Shown here: one piece after another, positions 1 through 11,380 of the stretch
How positions within the stretch are numbered: the first letter of the stretch is position 1
How the letters are laid out: each line of letters opens with the position of its first letter
Source: Fremontodendron californicum
Taxonomy: Eukaryota; Streptophyta; Magnoliopsida; Malvales; Malvaceae
Assembly: GCA_030761205.1 (NCBI GenBank)
Contig: JAULJL010000005.1
Span: 8,829,501-8,893,500, forward strand
Length of the DNA: 64,000 nt
Direction: 5' to 3'
Notes under the pieces: generated by a model
Database searches by the model: none
The model's input: the letters and a program-made list of their open reading frames with translations, nothing else
What the model was told of the DNA's origin: nothing
Position numbers and translations under genes: made by a program

Positions 1-171
1 AGCTCAAGTTTTTTAGCTTTTGGACTGAATGTGATTGATTTTTGAGGTGTAGCTTTCCAACGAGCTCTATTATACTGAGCTTCACCAGAAAGCATGAGAT
101 AATACCAATGCCAATTGGCAAAGTGTTTCAAAATCTGGATGAAATTAATATACTACTGCTATTATTAATTT

Positions 172-300
172 CAGTATGGCATGTCAGCAAAACATTAAGG
201 ATTGGGCCAACATTGCTCATGACATGTGTCTAGTATATGTATCAATGGCAATGAATCTCATCAAACAAATGATCAGCCTAATAATTTGCAAGGTAATTAA
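172..300 (+). pseudogene. 3' remnant of a CC-NBS-LRR resistance gene
   Basis: The translation around 175-235 contains CQQNIKDWANIAHD, which matches the C-terminal signature of RGA-type NBS-LRR proteins (Cys, then Gly-x-Asp-Trp-Pro-Lys-Ile-Ala-His). The same signature ends the relic at 5785-8303 (ETGVDWPKIAHASL). The bases up to about 295, including TGATCAGCC, also align with 8205-8330. The stretch upstream (1-170) shows no readable LRR frame. I infer the tail of a second, older copy of the same gene, cut by the window edge. Only the end is present, so nothing can be said about its function. Confidence 0.6.
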
Positions 301-2349
301 GAATGTAGATATCGAATAATATGACATGATTTAATTTTTAATTTCTTTTATATAGCTTTTAAAAAGAAAGAGGACTTCAAAAAAAATAAGTACATTTTTT
401 TACATCTTTTACTAAAAAATGTTGGTCAATTGATCAACATTTTAGAAAATTTTCCTATTTCCCTTGTTGGGATTATTAAAAAAAAAAAAAAAAAACTGTT
501 AGGAGATACAGTAAAACTCCTATAAAATAAGATTGTTAAGACTAAAAAAATTTTATTTTAAAAAGATTATTTAATTATTTATAAATGAATAAATTATTTA
601 TTTATCGATAAATTAATATTTATTAATTTATAAAAAAAATTATGTTTTCAATCCTTATACATGCATATTATTATTTTCTTTTACTAAGATACACGAATGA
701 CTTATAAATGAAAAATACTAAATAGAGTCAACCATTTATATTTACATAGAAAACTACTTGCTACAACATGAAAAAAATGTATCGAATGTGATGTGTGTAT
801 TACAAAACATTATGGGTGAGGTTCACTTTGGTTTAGGTACAAAGAAAAAATAAACTTTAGATTCATATTTTGAGAAGGAACTTAAATGAGAAGCTAAAAG
901 TTGTTAAGTGAAAATTTTCTTATAGTATATATGAAATTTTATGTATTTTTTAAATTTTTTTAGGAATTATTAATTTATATATTTGTTGAGCCTTAAAGAA
1001 TTATACAAAAGCTTATTATCTTATGCATTTATCGAGATTATTATCTTAATACACTGGCCCGAATCGATACTGTGAGATTTTATTAATTAACCGAGATTAT
1101 TAATTTATCGCACATTTATTTATCGAAATTTTACTATACTTTGCTTTTGCCCTGTTTTGAAAACAAGGTTTAGCTACACGTGCGTTGCACGTGAGTGATA
1201 AATTATGTAATTAATATATATCCAAATAATATAATTATTATCTCTCTAAAAATTATTTAAATTAAATTAAATTTTATGAAACATATTATTGAAATCTTAC
1301 TTGAAAATTAAAAAAAAATAAAGCTTATGAATATTTCTAAAAACACTAAATTTAAACCTTGTCTAATTCCCAATTGCTCTTAAGAAAGCACCAACCAATG
1401 TAATGCTCCCACAATTAGCTAATTTATAAGTTCGTGAAGTTATATCCTAAGCCTTAATATGATATGATCACTATAGCTAGCATTTTTGATAGAGTTGATA
1501 AGAAACTGATATTTTTATGGATGCAAGTCAGATAGCAAAATTGACAAACTATACATTTTTGAGACGTAATTGTATTGATATTACAATTTATAGCAAATAG
1601 TCTCCTCCAATACATGCAGTAAAGCATAATAAAACATGTTAGAAATCTTGTACTTAAAATTAGACTAATTCAATTTCTAAATCAACTTATCTTTAGTGAA
1701 ATTAAATTAGAGAAAGCATAAGAGAAACTGTTTTCACCCGATAAGACAAACAAAAAATTACATATATATATATATATTAGTTTCTTAAAAGTTTTTGCAT
1801 TAACGATAGAAGAAGTTTGAGATTTTCTACGTACTTTCAACTAATTTATAAATGTTAACCACAAAACGAAGTCTAAGTTTTTAAAGCTTCGTGTGGTTTG
1901 AAAACCAGCTTTCATTTTTATGTCTGTGATTAGTATATATGCTCATAAATTATTCATCAAAGTAGTGCAAATTGGCTAAGCAACATGTCAAAAAAGAATA
2001 AATAATGTCTCACTATTTGTTTTACACTATATGTACTTGCGAACAAAAAAAAAAAACTAATATATCTTTTTAGTATGGTTCCATAAAAAATAGAGTATAA
2101 TAGGTTGTTACAAATAGGGTTAGAAAATTAGTATACATAAAAATTTAGATAGATCATAAAAGAAATAGAGTTAGCTTACTGTGCAAAAGAAGTATGTTAC
2201 AAATAAGGCTAAAAAATCGTAGAAATTAAAACTTAGATATATATCATAAAAGCAATAGAATGAGTTTACTGTGTAAAAAAGCAATATCGCAATATTATGA
2301 TATTAATGTAGACAAAAGTTTAGAAAATAAATTATTCATAACTTCCATC
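301..2349. other. AT-rich intergenic DNA, no gene seen
   Basis: No coding frame is convincing. Bases 361-470 resemble 9590-9720, the 3' flank of the other NBS-LRR copy, so the duplicated unit extended past the gene. A 7-bp perfect hairpin with CACGTG in each arm lies at 1177-1193. Short AT microsatellites occur, for example near 1760-1780. Confidence 0.6.
1177..1193. repeat. Perfect CACGTGC/GCACGTG hairpin, possible Helitron end
   Basis: The arms CACGTGC and GCACGTG flank a GTT loop. Plant Helitrons often carry such a GC-rich hairpin close to the 3' end. Read on the minus strand, this one is followed by TAGCTA rather than a clean CTAG, so it may be a decayed terminus. No matching 5' end was identified. 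Confidence 0.35.
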
Positions 2350-2898
2350 TAGAGGTGTCCATGGGTCGGGCCGGGCCGGGTTCGGGCCGGGCCTATGTAT
2401 GGTATCAACACCATATTTGTTTGCCCAAAACCGACCCGACCCGAAATATGGGCCTCAAGTTCTGCCCAAGCCTGCCCATATTTGTAAATGGATAGTCCAA
2501 ACCCGTTTAGGCCCGCCCATACTATTTTTTTTCTAATTTTTTTTAAATATTTTTTTTATTTAATCTTTAATAATTTTTTTTCTTTTATTAAGTTTTTAAA
2601 CATGGACAACTTAACATATTTTTTTAATGTTTGCACTATAATATTATATATGTTTAATCTTTATATGATATAAATTACATAATATATATAAACTAAAAAT
2701 ATTATATTATATAATTAGAAAATAGGCCGGGCCGGGCTCGGACCTTGAATGTTGGAGCCAAGGCCCATCCCATTTTTTAAACGGGCCTCATTTTTTTGCT
2801 CAAACCCATTTTTTGGACCTAATATTTTTGTCCAAGCCCTTTTAAATACAGGCGGGCCTTCGGGTTTGGGTGTGTAACTCGGTCTTTGGACAGGTCTA
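2350..2898. mobile_element. hAT-like MITE, GGCCGGGCC family
   Basis: The termini are TAGAGGTGTCCATGGG on the left and, read inward from the right, TAGACCTGTCCAAAG. Flanking 8-mers are CTTCCATC (2342-2349) and CTTCCATA (2899-2906), seven of eight identical, as expected for a hAT target duplication. The subterminal parts are rich in GGCCGGGCC-type motifs and the centre is AT-rich with no transposase. Related copies occur at 18877-19150, 31650-31819, 32903-33187 and in decayed form elsewhere. Confidence 0.8.
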
Positions 2899-3405
2899 CT
2901 TCCATATTTATAAACGGAGACTTAATTAGTGTTTTTCTATTAACTCTACTTTGATTAGGATGCAAATAATAATAATAATTATAAAATAATTAGGCCTAAA
3001 ATGGAAGATACAAATAATAATTAGGCCTAAACTAATTAGGTTTCATTAATAATTTTTTAGTAGCCTTAAAAGAAAATAGATTTTTTAAGAAAAATTTAAT
3101 AAACCATTACCAAGGATAAAATAGTTTAAAAAAATAATAAATCATTATTAAGGATATATAAAATAATTAAAATTTAGCATTAAGGATAAAATAATTAATT
3201 TAAAAATTAGAAAGGTATAGTAATATTATTTATTTAACTTGTATTTAAAAATAAAGAGACTGAATTCAAATTGAAGACCCATGAATCAAAAATGGATCTT
3301 TAATGACGATTGTAAACTTAAACAACAAATAATATAACATCAATTATCTCTTGGTTCAAATCTCAGCATTTGCAATTTTTTTTTTTAATTTCAAATTACG
3401 ACCTC

Positions 3406-3469
<64 letters not shown>

Positions 3470-5600
3470 CAGACTGATTGAAGCCATTTCAAATCTCAAC
3501 ATAAAAAACTTCAAATTGTAAAAAATTATTTCATGACCGAGTGATCATTAGCCAACCAAAGAAATATGTAGACTGAATTTTCTTTTCAGATAATATATAT
3601 TTGTCAAAAAGTGTTAGATATTACTATTCAAGGATAAGAATTAGATCTAAAACGAAAATATGAAAATAATAATTAGGCTTAATATAATTAATGATTTGTA
3701 GTAGCCTATAAAAAATAAATTTTTATTAAAAGAATTAATAAATCATTATCAAGGATAAAATAGTTAAGAAAATCAATAAATCATTATTAATGATTTGTAG
3801 TAGACTATAAGAAAATTATACTTTTTATTAAAAATAATAATAAATCATTATCAAGGATAAAATAGTTTAAATATTAGTAAATCATTATTAAGGATAAAAT
3901 AATTAAATTTTAGTATTAATAATAAAATAGTTAATTTTAAAAATTAGCAAGGGTATATATGTTAAAATAATTAAATTTCAGCATTAAAGATAAAATAGTT
4001 AAAATCATTATTAAAGAGAAAATAATTAAATTTTAGTATTAAGGATACAATAGTTAATTTTAAAAGTTAGCAAAGGTATATATGTAAAAATAATTAAATA
4101 TCAGCATTAAGGTGTACATACAAATTTCATGTAAAAAATATGACAAAGAAAATTTGAGTCAAATGATAATTTTATTTGTCAAAAGTTGAAAGTTATAATA
4201 TCTAGGAATTCTTAAAAGTAAAGAAAATTGTTTAATTCTTTTTTTTTTTTTTTGTAGAACAATTTTACTTCAAGAGTCTTTTGATTTGTTCTTCAATCAA
4301 TAAAATTTGTTTCAAGGATCTTGATGACTTGATCTTGATGATTTGATTCAAGGGTCTTGATGATTTGGTTCAAGGGCCTTTTAAACTTAATCTTGAAATT
4401 TATTTTAATTTGATCCAAAATTTAGGGAATCTTGAAAATCATGGAATTTGGTCCCAAATTTAGAAATTCTTGGAATTGTTGAAATTTGATCCCAGTTTAG
4501 GGTTTTTGGATCTTCAGACTTAGATCTTCAGATCTTTTTTCTTGGACTTGATTGATGGAATTTTGAAAACTTTAATTTTTAGATATTCTTTTCCCAAATT
4601 GTTTTCGAACTTTCTTTATCCAAATTGTGCTTCGAGGGTCTTGTTGACTTGTTAAAAGAACTTTAATTGAATGACAAATGAATCTTTGCAATTTGATTGA
4701 CCAAAATTATGAGTTTATCTTTGAATTATTTTTATTCAATTTAAAGATAAATTGAAGACTTATAGTTGAACTTCGATTAGACAAAAATTCTTTAATTAAA
4801 GAAATTTCATTTGACATGTGTCAATTTATAATTGGCCAAATTTTTTTCATTTTACATAAGTATAGAATAGTTAATTTTAAAAATTAGTAAATATATATAT
4901 ATATATATATGTCGTTCACTATTTGTAATTTTAAAGTTGATGCTTTTAGAGTAAGTATTGATAGATTACTCATGAACTGACTTCAGACTGCACCAAATCT
5001 TTTTAATCCATAGAAATGAAAGAGAAATGAAAGAGATATTTTTCTACTAAATGTAACCATTCAATGCTGTTTATTAATGACCTTGAGCTATCACATTTGT
5101 CTCTAAGTTTGCAAGTCACCTTTTCACATTAATTTTATATTGCTATGTCCAAAAGAACATTAGGTAAGACCCAATTTTCCATATATATATATATATTGAT
5201 GGCAATGCAATTTAATCTAGCAAACTCCATGATTAGGTAAGACCCAATTTTCCATTTTCTTATATGATTTATTGTTAATTTTTTTTATATAGAATGTTAG
5301 AGAAATTACAGCTATTAATTGATTATAAGGAACATTTATCATATTCTGTTTAATTATTTTCTTTAATTTTTATTTACATCTATTAATTGATTTTTTCACT
5401 ATTTTATTTACCTCTATTAATTGGTTTTTTTTTTTTTTTACTTGCGACAATATTATTTATTTAGAATTTAAAATTTCATCTTAAAAATCACAAATGCCAC
5501 TATCTAAACCAAGTCAACGTCTAATTTATCCTTAGCCTCACTTTCTTGATCTTTTCCCAGCTACTTCTTCCCTTTGTGATCGATATGCATTATTGCTCGA
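2899..5600. other. AT-rich intergenic DNA with degenerate repeats
   Basis: No gene is seen. Between about 3060 and 4110 a diverged unit recurs, with cores such as AAATCATTATCAAGGATAAA near 3740 and 3843 and related forms near 3105. At 4260-4560 short TCTTGATGACTTG-like phrases recur. A 21-base phrase starting TTAGGTAAGACCC occurs at about 5160 and again near 5233. Confidence 0.55.
3413..3468. repeat. (TA)n microsatellite
   Basis: An almost pure TA dinucleotide run of roughly 55 bases in AT-rich DNA. Confidence 0.9.
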
Positions 5601-5660
5601 AGATTGTCAGTAGCAACAGACAACATTTCTAGATTGTCAGTAGCAACAGACAACATTTCT
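5601..5660 (+). repeat. Perfect 30-bp tandem duplication upstream of the NBS-LRR relic
   Basis: A 30-base unit beginning AGATTGTCAG and ending CAACATTTCT is present twice, head to tail, at 5601-5630 and 5631-5660 without a mismatch. It ends 124 bases before the ATG at 5785, so it lies in the former promoter or 5' untranslated region. Perfect identity suggests a recent event. Confidence 0.9.
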
Positions 5661-5784
5661 TAGAAATTCTCTTCATCTCAATCAGTTTCTTCCTTTCCTT
5701 TCCTCCTTGCTTAGTTCCATTAATATACCTCATCACAAAAAATTAGACTTAGCACCAGACATATTCCCTCCACTCCCACTAATC

Positions 5785-8303
5785 ATGGCTGAATTCTTCG
5801 CATTTAACATTGCTGAAAACGTCCTTTCGAAACTAGCCAATGTTGCCTTCCAAGAAATTAGACTAGCTTGGGGTGTTCAGAGGGACCTTGAAAAGCTTCA
5901 GAAGACGTTAACTACTATCAAAGCTGTGCTTTTAGATGCTGAACAAAAACAGGCTCATGAGAATCAGCTGCGGGTTTGGCTACAAGAGTTGAAGGATGCC
6001 TGTTATGACGCAGAAGATGTATTGGATGAATTTGAAATTGAAGCACTGCAGAAGCAAGTTCTGAAACAGAGGAGCATAGGAAAGAAGGTAACCAATTTCT
6101 TTTCAAGCTCAAACCCACTTGCTTTTCGATTTAAGATGGCCCATAAGATTAAACAAGTCACGCAGAGATTTTGTGAGATTGCTGCATTGAAAAATGATTT
6201 TCATCTCATTGAGAGACATGATGGCCCTAGGCACGACCTGCGCTTGGACAGGGAGACCCACTCCTTTGTGCAGGCATCAGAGGTAATTGGCAGAGATGAA
6301 GAGAAACAAAGAATTGTAAAAATGTTAACGCAAGATGATCCAGCTGATGGGGAAGACTTATCCGTCCTTCCCATAGTTGGAGTTGGAGGTCTTGGGAAGA
6401 CCGCCCTTGCCAAATTGATGTTCAATGATGAAACTGTAGATAGCCATTTTGAGTTGAAACTCTGGGTGTGTGTTTCAGATGATTTTGATCTGAAACGATT
6501 AGTGGTAAAAGTCATTAAAGCCGGAAAGGGGGGTGATGGAGACCTTGGTAACATGGATTTGGAGCAATTACAAAAGGCCTTACGAGACTGCTTGAATGGT
6601 AAAAAGTATTTACTTATTTTAGATGATGTATGGAATGAGGATAATAGAAAATGGCGAGAACTGAAACAGTTGTTAGTGGGAGGAGCTATCGGTAGCAAAA
6701 TTGTAGTCACCACTCGTATTAACCAAGTTGCAAAGATCACAGGCACAATCACCCCACACAATTTGGAAGGTCTTCCTTATGACAAATCTTTATCTTTGTT
6801 TCTCAAATTTGCTTTCAAGAAAGGGGAAGAGAAACAACATCCAAACCTTGTGAAAATTGGGGAAGAAATTGTTAAGAAATGCAAAGGGGTTCGTGAAGAC
6901 ATTGGGGAGTTTACTTTTCTCCAAAACTTCAGAGCACGAGTGGAAACTTGTTAAAGATAGCGAGACGTGGGAAATAATGGAAAAAGATAAAGAAATATTT
7001 TCTGTTCTAAAACTAAGTTATGATCAACTGTCTCCTCATCTGAAGCAATGTTTTGCTTATTGTTCACTCTATCCAAAGGATTATTATTTTTACGACATTG
7101 AGTTAATCGCATTTTGGATGGCTCATGGTCTTCTTCAATCCTCCAATAAAAATGAAGATCCGGATGATATTGGTAGGCAGTATTTGAACGACCTACTCTC
7201 ACGATCTCTTTTTCAAGATTATGGTGATGAAATTGTTTGGAATACATTTAAAATGCATGATCTATTACATGATCTTTCATTATCCGTTGCAAAGAATGAG
7301 TGTTCTGTAGTAAACTCTTTTGAGCAAAATATTGCCCAAGGGATTCGGCATGTGTGCCTTATTAACTCTGATTCTCCTGAGGAAAATGCTTCCAAATTCC
7401 TTAATAAATTAGGACATGTGCGTACACTCAGGTTTCATGATATGGAAAATAGTCCTAGCAACAAATCCTTTATTGAAACATGTCTCAAGAGGTTCCAACA
7501 TTTGCGGGTGCTTTCTCTTGCTGGGTTTACTCCCGAGGTATTGCCCAAAAGGATTGGTAATTTGAAGTATTTAAGGTTTCTCAACCTAACCGGCAGTCCC
7601 AACATCAAGAAACTTCCCAACTCCATTTGTAAGTTGCAAAATTTGCAATCTCTGTTTTTTGGTGGTTGTGACCAAATTGAAGAGTTGCCCAAGGATATGA
7701 GGTACATGATCAGTCTCAGATTTTTAACATTAACTACAAAACAACGGGTTCTACATGGATTACAACACTTGAAATCTCTTCGATTTTTAGATATTTCTGA
7801 TTGTGAAAATCTGGAATATTTGTTTGAAGGGATTCAGAAACTCACATCCCTTCATAGATTGGTTATTGATGGTTGCAAAAACTTGTTATCACTGCCACAT
7901 GGTTTGAAATATCTAACTGCATTACAGTCTCTAATAATTGGGGAATGTGAAAAGCTTGATTTGAGTACGACACATGGATTCAAAGAGAAAGAAGAAGATG
8001 ATGATAATGGTTTCAGTCTTCAAACATTGTACATTAAAGAATCTGGGCATTGAAAAATGTGAGAACCTCACAACTTCACCAGAGTGGCACAATCTCACAT
8101 CACTTGAAAACCTTAAGATCACCGGTTGCCCACAATTATCAAGTCTGCCAAAAACGATGCAGAGCCTCAAACAATTGAAGATTGAAGATTGTCCTCTTTT
8201 AAGTGAAAGATGTGAACAAGAAACCGGTGTGGATTGGCCCAAGATTGCTCATGCCTCTCTTATATTTCTGGATGGCGATAAAATTTCAGCTAAGGAATAT
8301 TGA
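5785..8303 (+). pseudogene. CC-NBS-LRR disease-resistance protein (RGA type), two frameshifts
   Basis: This family encodes cytosolic immune receptors that detect pathogen effectors. I chose the ATG at 5785 (MAEFFAFNIAENVL), the usual start of the Rx-type coiled coil, although the frame is open further upstream. The coiled coil carries DAEDVLDEFE. The NB-ARC domain has a P-loop VGVGGLGKT (Lys205), an RNBS-A LWVCVSDDFD, a kinase-2 LLILDDVW (Asp280-Asp281) and an RNBS-B GSKIVVTTR. At 6892/6893 the frame shifts exactly where the GLPL motif should be. The second frame continues with RNBS-D (CFAYCSLYPKD), the MHD motif (FKMHDLLHDL) and leucine-rich repeats. Near 8039 one extra base shifts the frame again, and the third frame ends in the family tail with a stop at 8301-8303. 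The family is commonly single-exon, and no splice signals explain the breaks. Without GLPL, and truncated, the product should be inactive. Confidence 0.88.
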
Positions 8304-8878
8304 TCAGCCCCATGATTCCCTGTAAGCCTTAATATTTTATTTTTTTTCAATTTCCTTTCCTCCATTTTATTTTATATTTTTACTTGAAATATAAAAATAA
8401 TAACAATAACATATAAAATGGAATTATTTAATGATGTTTTATAGTAAATAATGACATATAATTTATTTTTATTTTTTTGATAAAGCATGTTAGTGAGATG
8501 ATAAAAATGATTTTGAACTTTTAGAACTTCTAAATTTTATGCCACACTATTGTTAATTAGTCTAAAAAATCAACTTTGTACATTTAAAAAAAAAAAATCA
8601 ACTTTTAAGATAACATAATATCTAAACTATAATAGCAAATGTATATCTTTTGTTCAGAAAGCCAAATTCGAATTCCCTTCAATAAAAAAATAAAAAATAA
8701 AAAATAAAAATACCTAAATTATTATCTTCATTTGCATTTTTTCCCAAATGAAATGTTTATTACACCTCATATTCAGATTCTTTTTTGTGGTTGTTGGACT
8801 TGTGTTATTTATTGATTTTTGGTTTTGTAAAAATAAAGCAAGAAACAATGTACATACATACAAACACAAATTATACTA
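8304..8878. other. AT-rich 3' flank of the NBS-LRR relic
   Basis: No coding frame is credible. A short AAAAATA-rich tandem run lies at about 8685-8710. The stretch ends at the target duplication of the Mutator-like element that follows. Confidence 0.5.
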
Positions 8879-9463
8879 GGGAAAATATGAAAAACATGCA
8901 GTGTACAGTAGAATTATTTTCAAATGGTGTAATGAATAAAAGTTATTTGAACAAGAGAAATAAATAAATAAAAATTGTTAAAAAGGATATTGTAAAGACA
9001 AAATTATCCTTGATAAAAAAACTTTCTCCTCTCTTTTTCTTTTATTTTTTAATTTACTTTTTAATTAAAAAATAAATATTCTGAAAATAAAAACTTTTTT
9101 AATTTTAAAAAATAAAATTTTAAATTTTTTATTTACTTTTTTTAATTATAAAATTTTAAAAAATAAAATTAATATGCCTAAAATTAATTTTTCTTTATTT
9201 TTTAAATTTTTTTAAATTTTAAAAAATATATATATTTAAATATTATATTTTTTAAATTTATTTTCAATTAAAATTTTTTAAAAATAATATTTCCTTAATG
9301 AAAAAAAATGGAAAAGTAAGTTTTTTCATTAAGGGTAATTTTGTCTTTACAATATCCTTTATAATAATTTTTAATTATTCATTTCTCTTTTTCAAATAAC
9401 TTTTATTCATTACACCATTTAACAATAATGCTACTGTGCACTGCATGTTTTTCATATTTTCCC
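8879..9463. mobile_element. Mutator-like MITE, 585 bp, copy 1
   Basis: The element starts GGGAAAATATGAAAAACATG and ends with its inverse (CATGTTTTTCATATTTTCCC). The terminal inverted repeats extend for well over 100 bp, including GGATATTGTAAAGACAAAAT on the left and its complement on the right. It is flanked by a perfect 9-bp direct repeat, ATTATACTA (8870-8878 and 9464-9472), the target-duplication length of Mutator-like elements. The centre is AT-rich with no transposase. A second copy of the same length lies at 33373-33957. Confidence 0.92.
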
Positions 9464-10098
9464 ATTATACTATCAAAAAATTACTATTACTTCTATTCTA
9501 CTTTTATGAGAAAATCAGTGAAGCAAATAGTAGGTGACAGAAAGTTAGGTATAACATTCTGTGAGAATAACTGCAAAAAAAATTACATTTAAAAAGAAAC
9601 TCAATTTTTTCTAAAAAAGATGACTTCTCAAAAAATGGAACAAATACATTTTGCCACATCTTTTACTAAGAATTATTTGTCAATTTAGCATTCTTTAGAA
9701 AATTTCCTAATTCCCTGTTACTGAATGGCAGGGCATCTCTTCATTGATTGGTATTGGACTGGACTTCTCTTGGTGGCTGGACCCAAGCATTGTTGATACA
9801 ATCCCTAAAATTGAGTCAAAGAGGTGTTCTCGGCTTCCCAAGTCTCCTAATTGTTGGGTTGTAATATAGAATCTAGGTATTTGTGTGTTATGGACATGTT
9901 TGATGTTTTATTTATGGACTGTAATTTCTTTTTTTTGCTGATTTTAATTAGTTTTTTCTTTGGGATTGGATTTAAGATTTAGCTTTTTGATTTCCTTTTT
10001 AAGAATTGATCGAGTCAAGGGATGTTGGCATTGCTTACTGCATTTGTTTTGGGACATCGGTAAACGACCTGCATCTACTAATTTGTCCTATTTTACAC

Positions 10099-10141
<43 letters not shown>

Positions 10142-10219
10142 TTGTTTGATTGTTTAGAGGCCTTCCAGGAACAATCGTCATAGGTGCCAGCCGGGTACTT
10201 TCCTTAAAAACTTTTCCTC

Positions 10220-10266
<47 letters not shown>

Positions 10267-10346
10267 GCAACAAAAAGGGTTTGCCTACGAATCATTTTCA
10301 TCATTTTAGACGATTGTTCCTGGAAGGCCTCTAAACAATCAAACAA

Positions 10347-10389
<43 letters not shown>

Positions 10390-11370
10390 ACAAAAAGGGT
10401 TTGCCTACGAATCATTTTCATCATTTTAGTTTTTAATGTGAAAAATTAAAATAAATTGAAAATAAAAGATAAATAATCAAGTAAAAAATAAAAATTACCA
10501 ATCAAATGGAACTTTAGTGAACTTAAAAAAAATAATCAGGTTTGCCTACGGATTATTTAGATCTTTCTATACATGTACGGATTATTTTGATCTTAATTGA
10601 GATTTGAGTAAAAATTTTAAATTATAAACCAGAATAAAATTTAAAAAAAAAAAACGTTTCTAATCTTACATAAACTAATATAATTCATGCTCGCATTTTA
10701 GAAAGAGAAATTAATGGTGTACTAATTATTAACTGTATAAAAAATAAAGTATTATAATAACTGTATACAAGAAGTAAATTTTTTTTTTCTTATATATAAT
10801 TTAAGGATTGCATTTGTAATTTAACTCCAAAAAACCCAAAAAAAAAAATCCCTCCACTGAATACAGAAATATTTATACAATTATTTTTAAAAAATAACTA
10901 CTAACATATCTAAAATTTAAATATTAATATTTACATTTTTTTTTTATTCTCAAACTATCTCCGCCGTAACCTCTTTTATATCAAACAACAAATATTGAAA
11001 CGACCTCTCAATTTGTTCAAAGAAAAGATCACTGCTGGCACCTGTAAAGGCAGCCAAAGAGATGAAAGTTAAAACATGCCATGTGGGATAACATGTGAAT
11101 ATTTTTTTTTTTTTTTGAAATTTTCTAACAACTTTAAATTCATAATTAATACTTTTGCTAAGTCATAATTAATACTTAGCAAAAGAAAAAAAAAACATTA
11201 AAATTACTATTATCTCTTTGTATATCAAATACTTTATGAAAATTCAACTACAACATGCTGCTTAATATATTTCGTAAACATAAACATAAATTATAAATAT
11301 ATGTATTATTTTTTCTTTCAAAGTTTATTTTTGATCAAATTTCATCTTTATAGAGAAACGCTAGATTTTC
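9464..11370. other. Intergenic DNA with microsatellites, no gene seen
   Basis: Bases 9590-9720 resemble 361-470 and so belong to the duplicated NBS-LRR flank. The TA/hairpin cluster at 10101-10429 is listed separately. The remainder is AT-rich without coding signal. Confidence 0.55.
10101..10429. repeat. TA microsatellite cluster with 42-bp inverted arms and 46-bp direct repeats
   Basis: Three AT/TA runs lie near 10101-10138, 10223-10260 and 10350-10384. Bases 10138-10179 are the exact reverse complement of 10309-10350 (42 bp). A 46-base unit starting ATGGCAACAAAAAGGG is present identically at 10264-10309 and 10384-10429. The overlapping frames full of Tyr-Ile repeats are translations of the microsatellite, not genes. 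Confidence 0.88.
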
Positions 11371-11380
11371 CATAATTAAT

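Noticed and set aside
6201..6761. 186-codon minus-strand frame opposite the NBS domain
   Set aside because: It is a shadow of the conserved plus-strand NB-ARC frame; no recognisable protein.
10035..10449. Overlapping frames on both strands full of Tyr-Ile repeats
   Set aside because: They are translations of TA microsatellites and of the duplicated flanks, not proteins.
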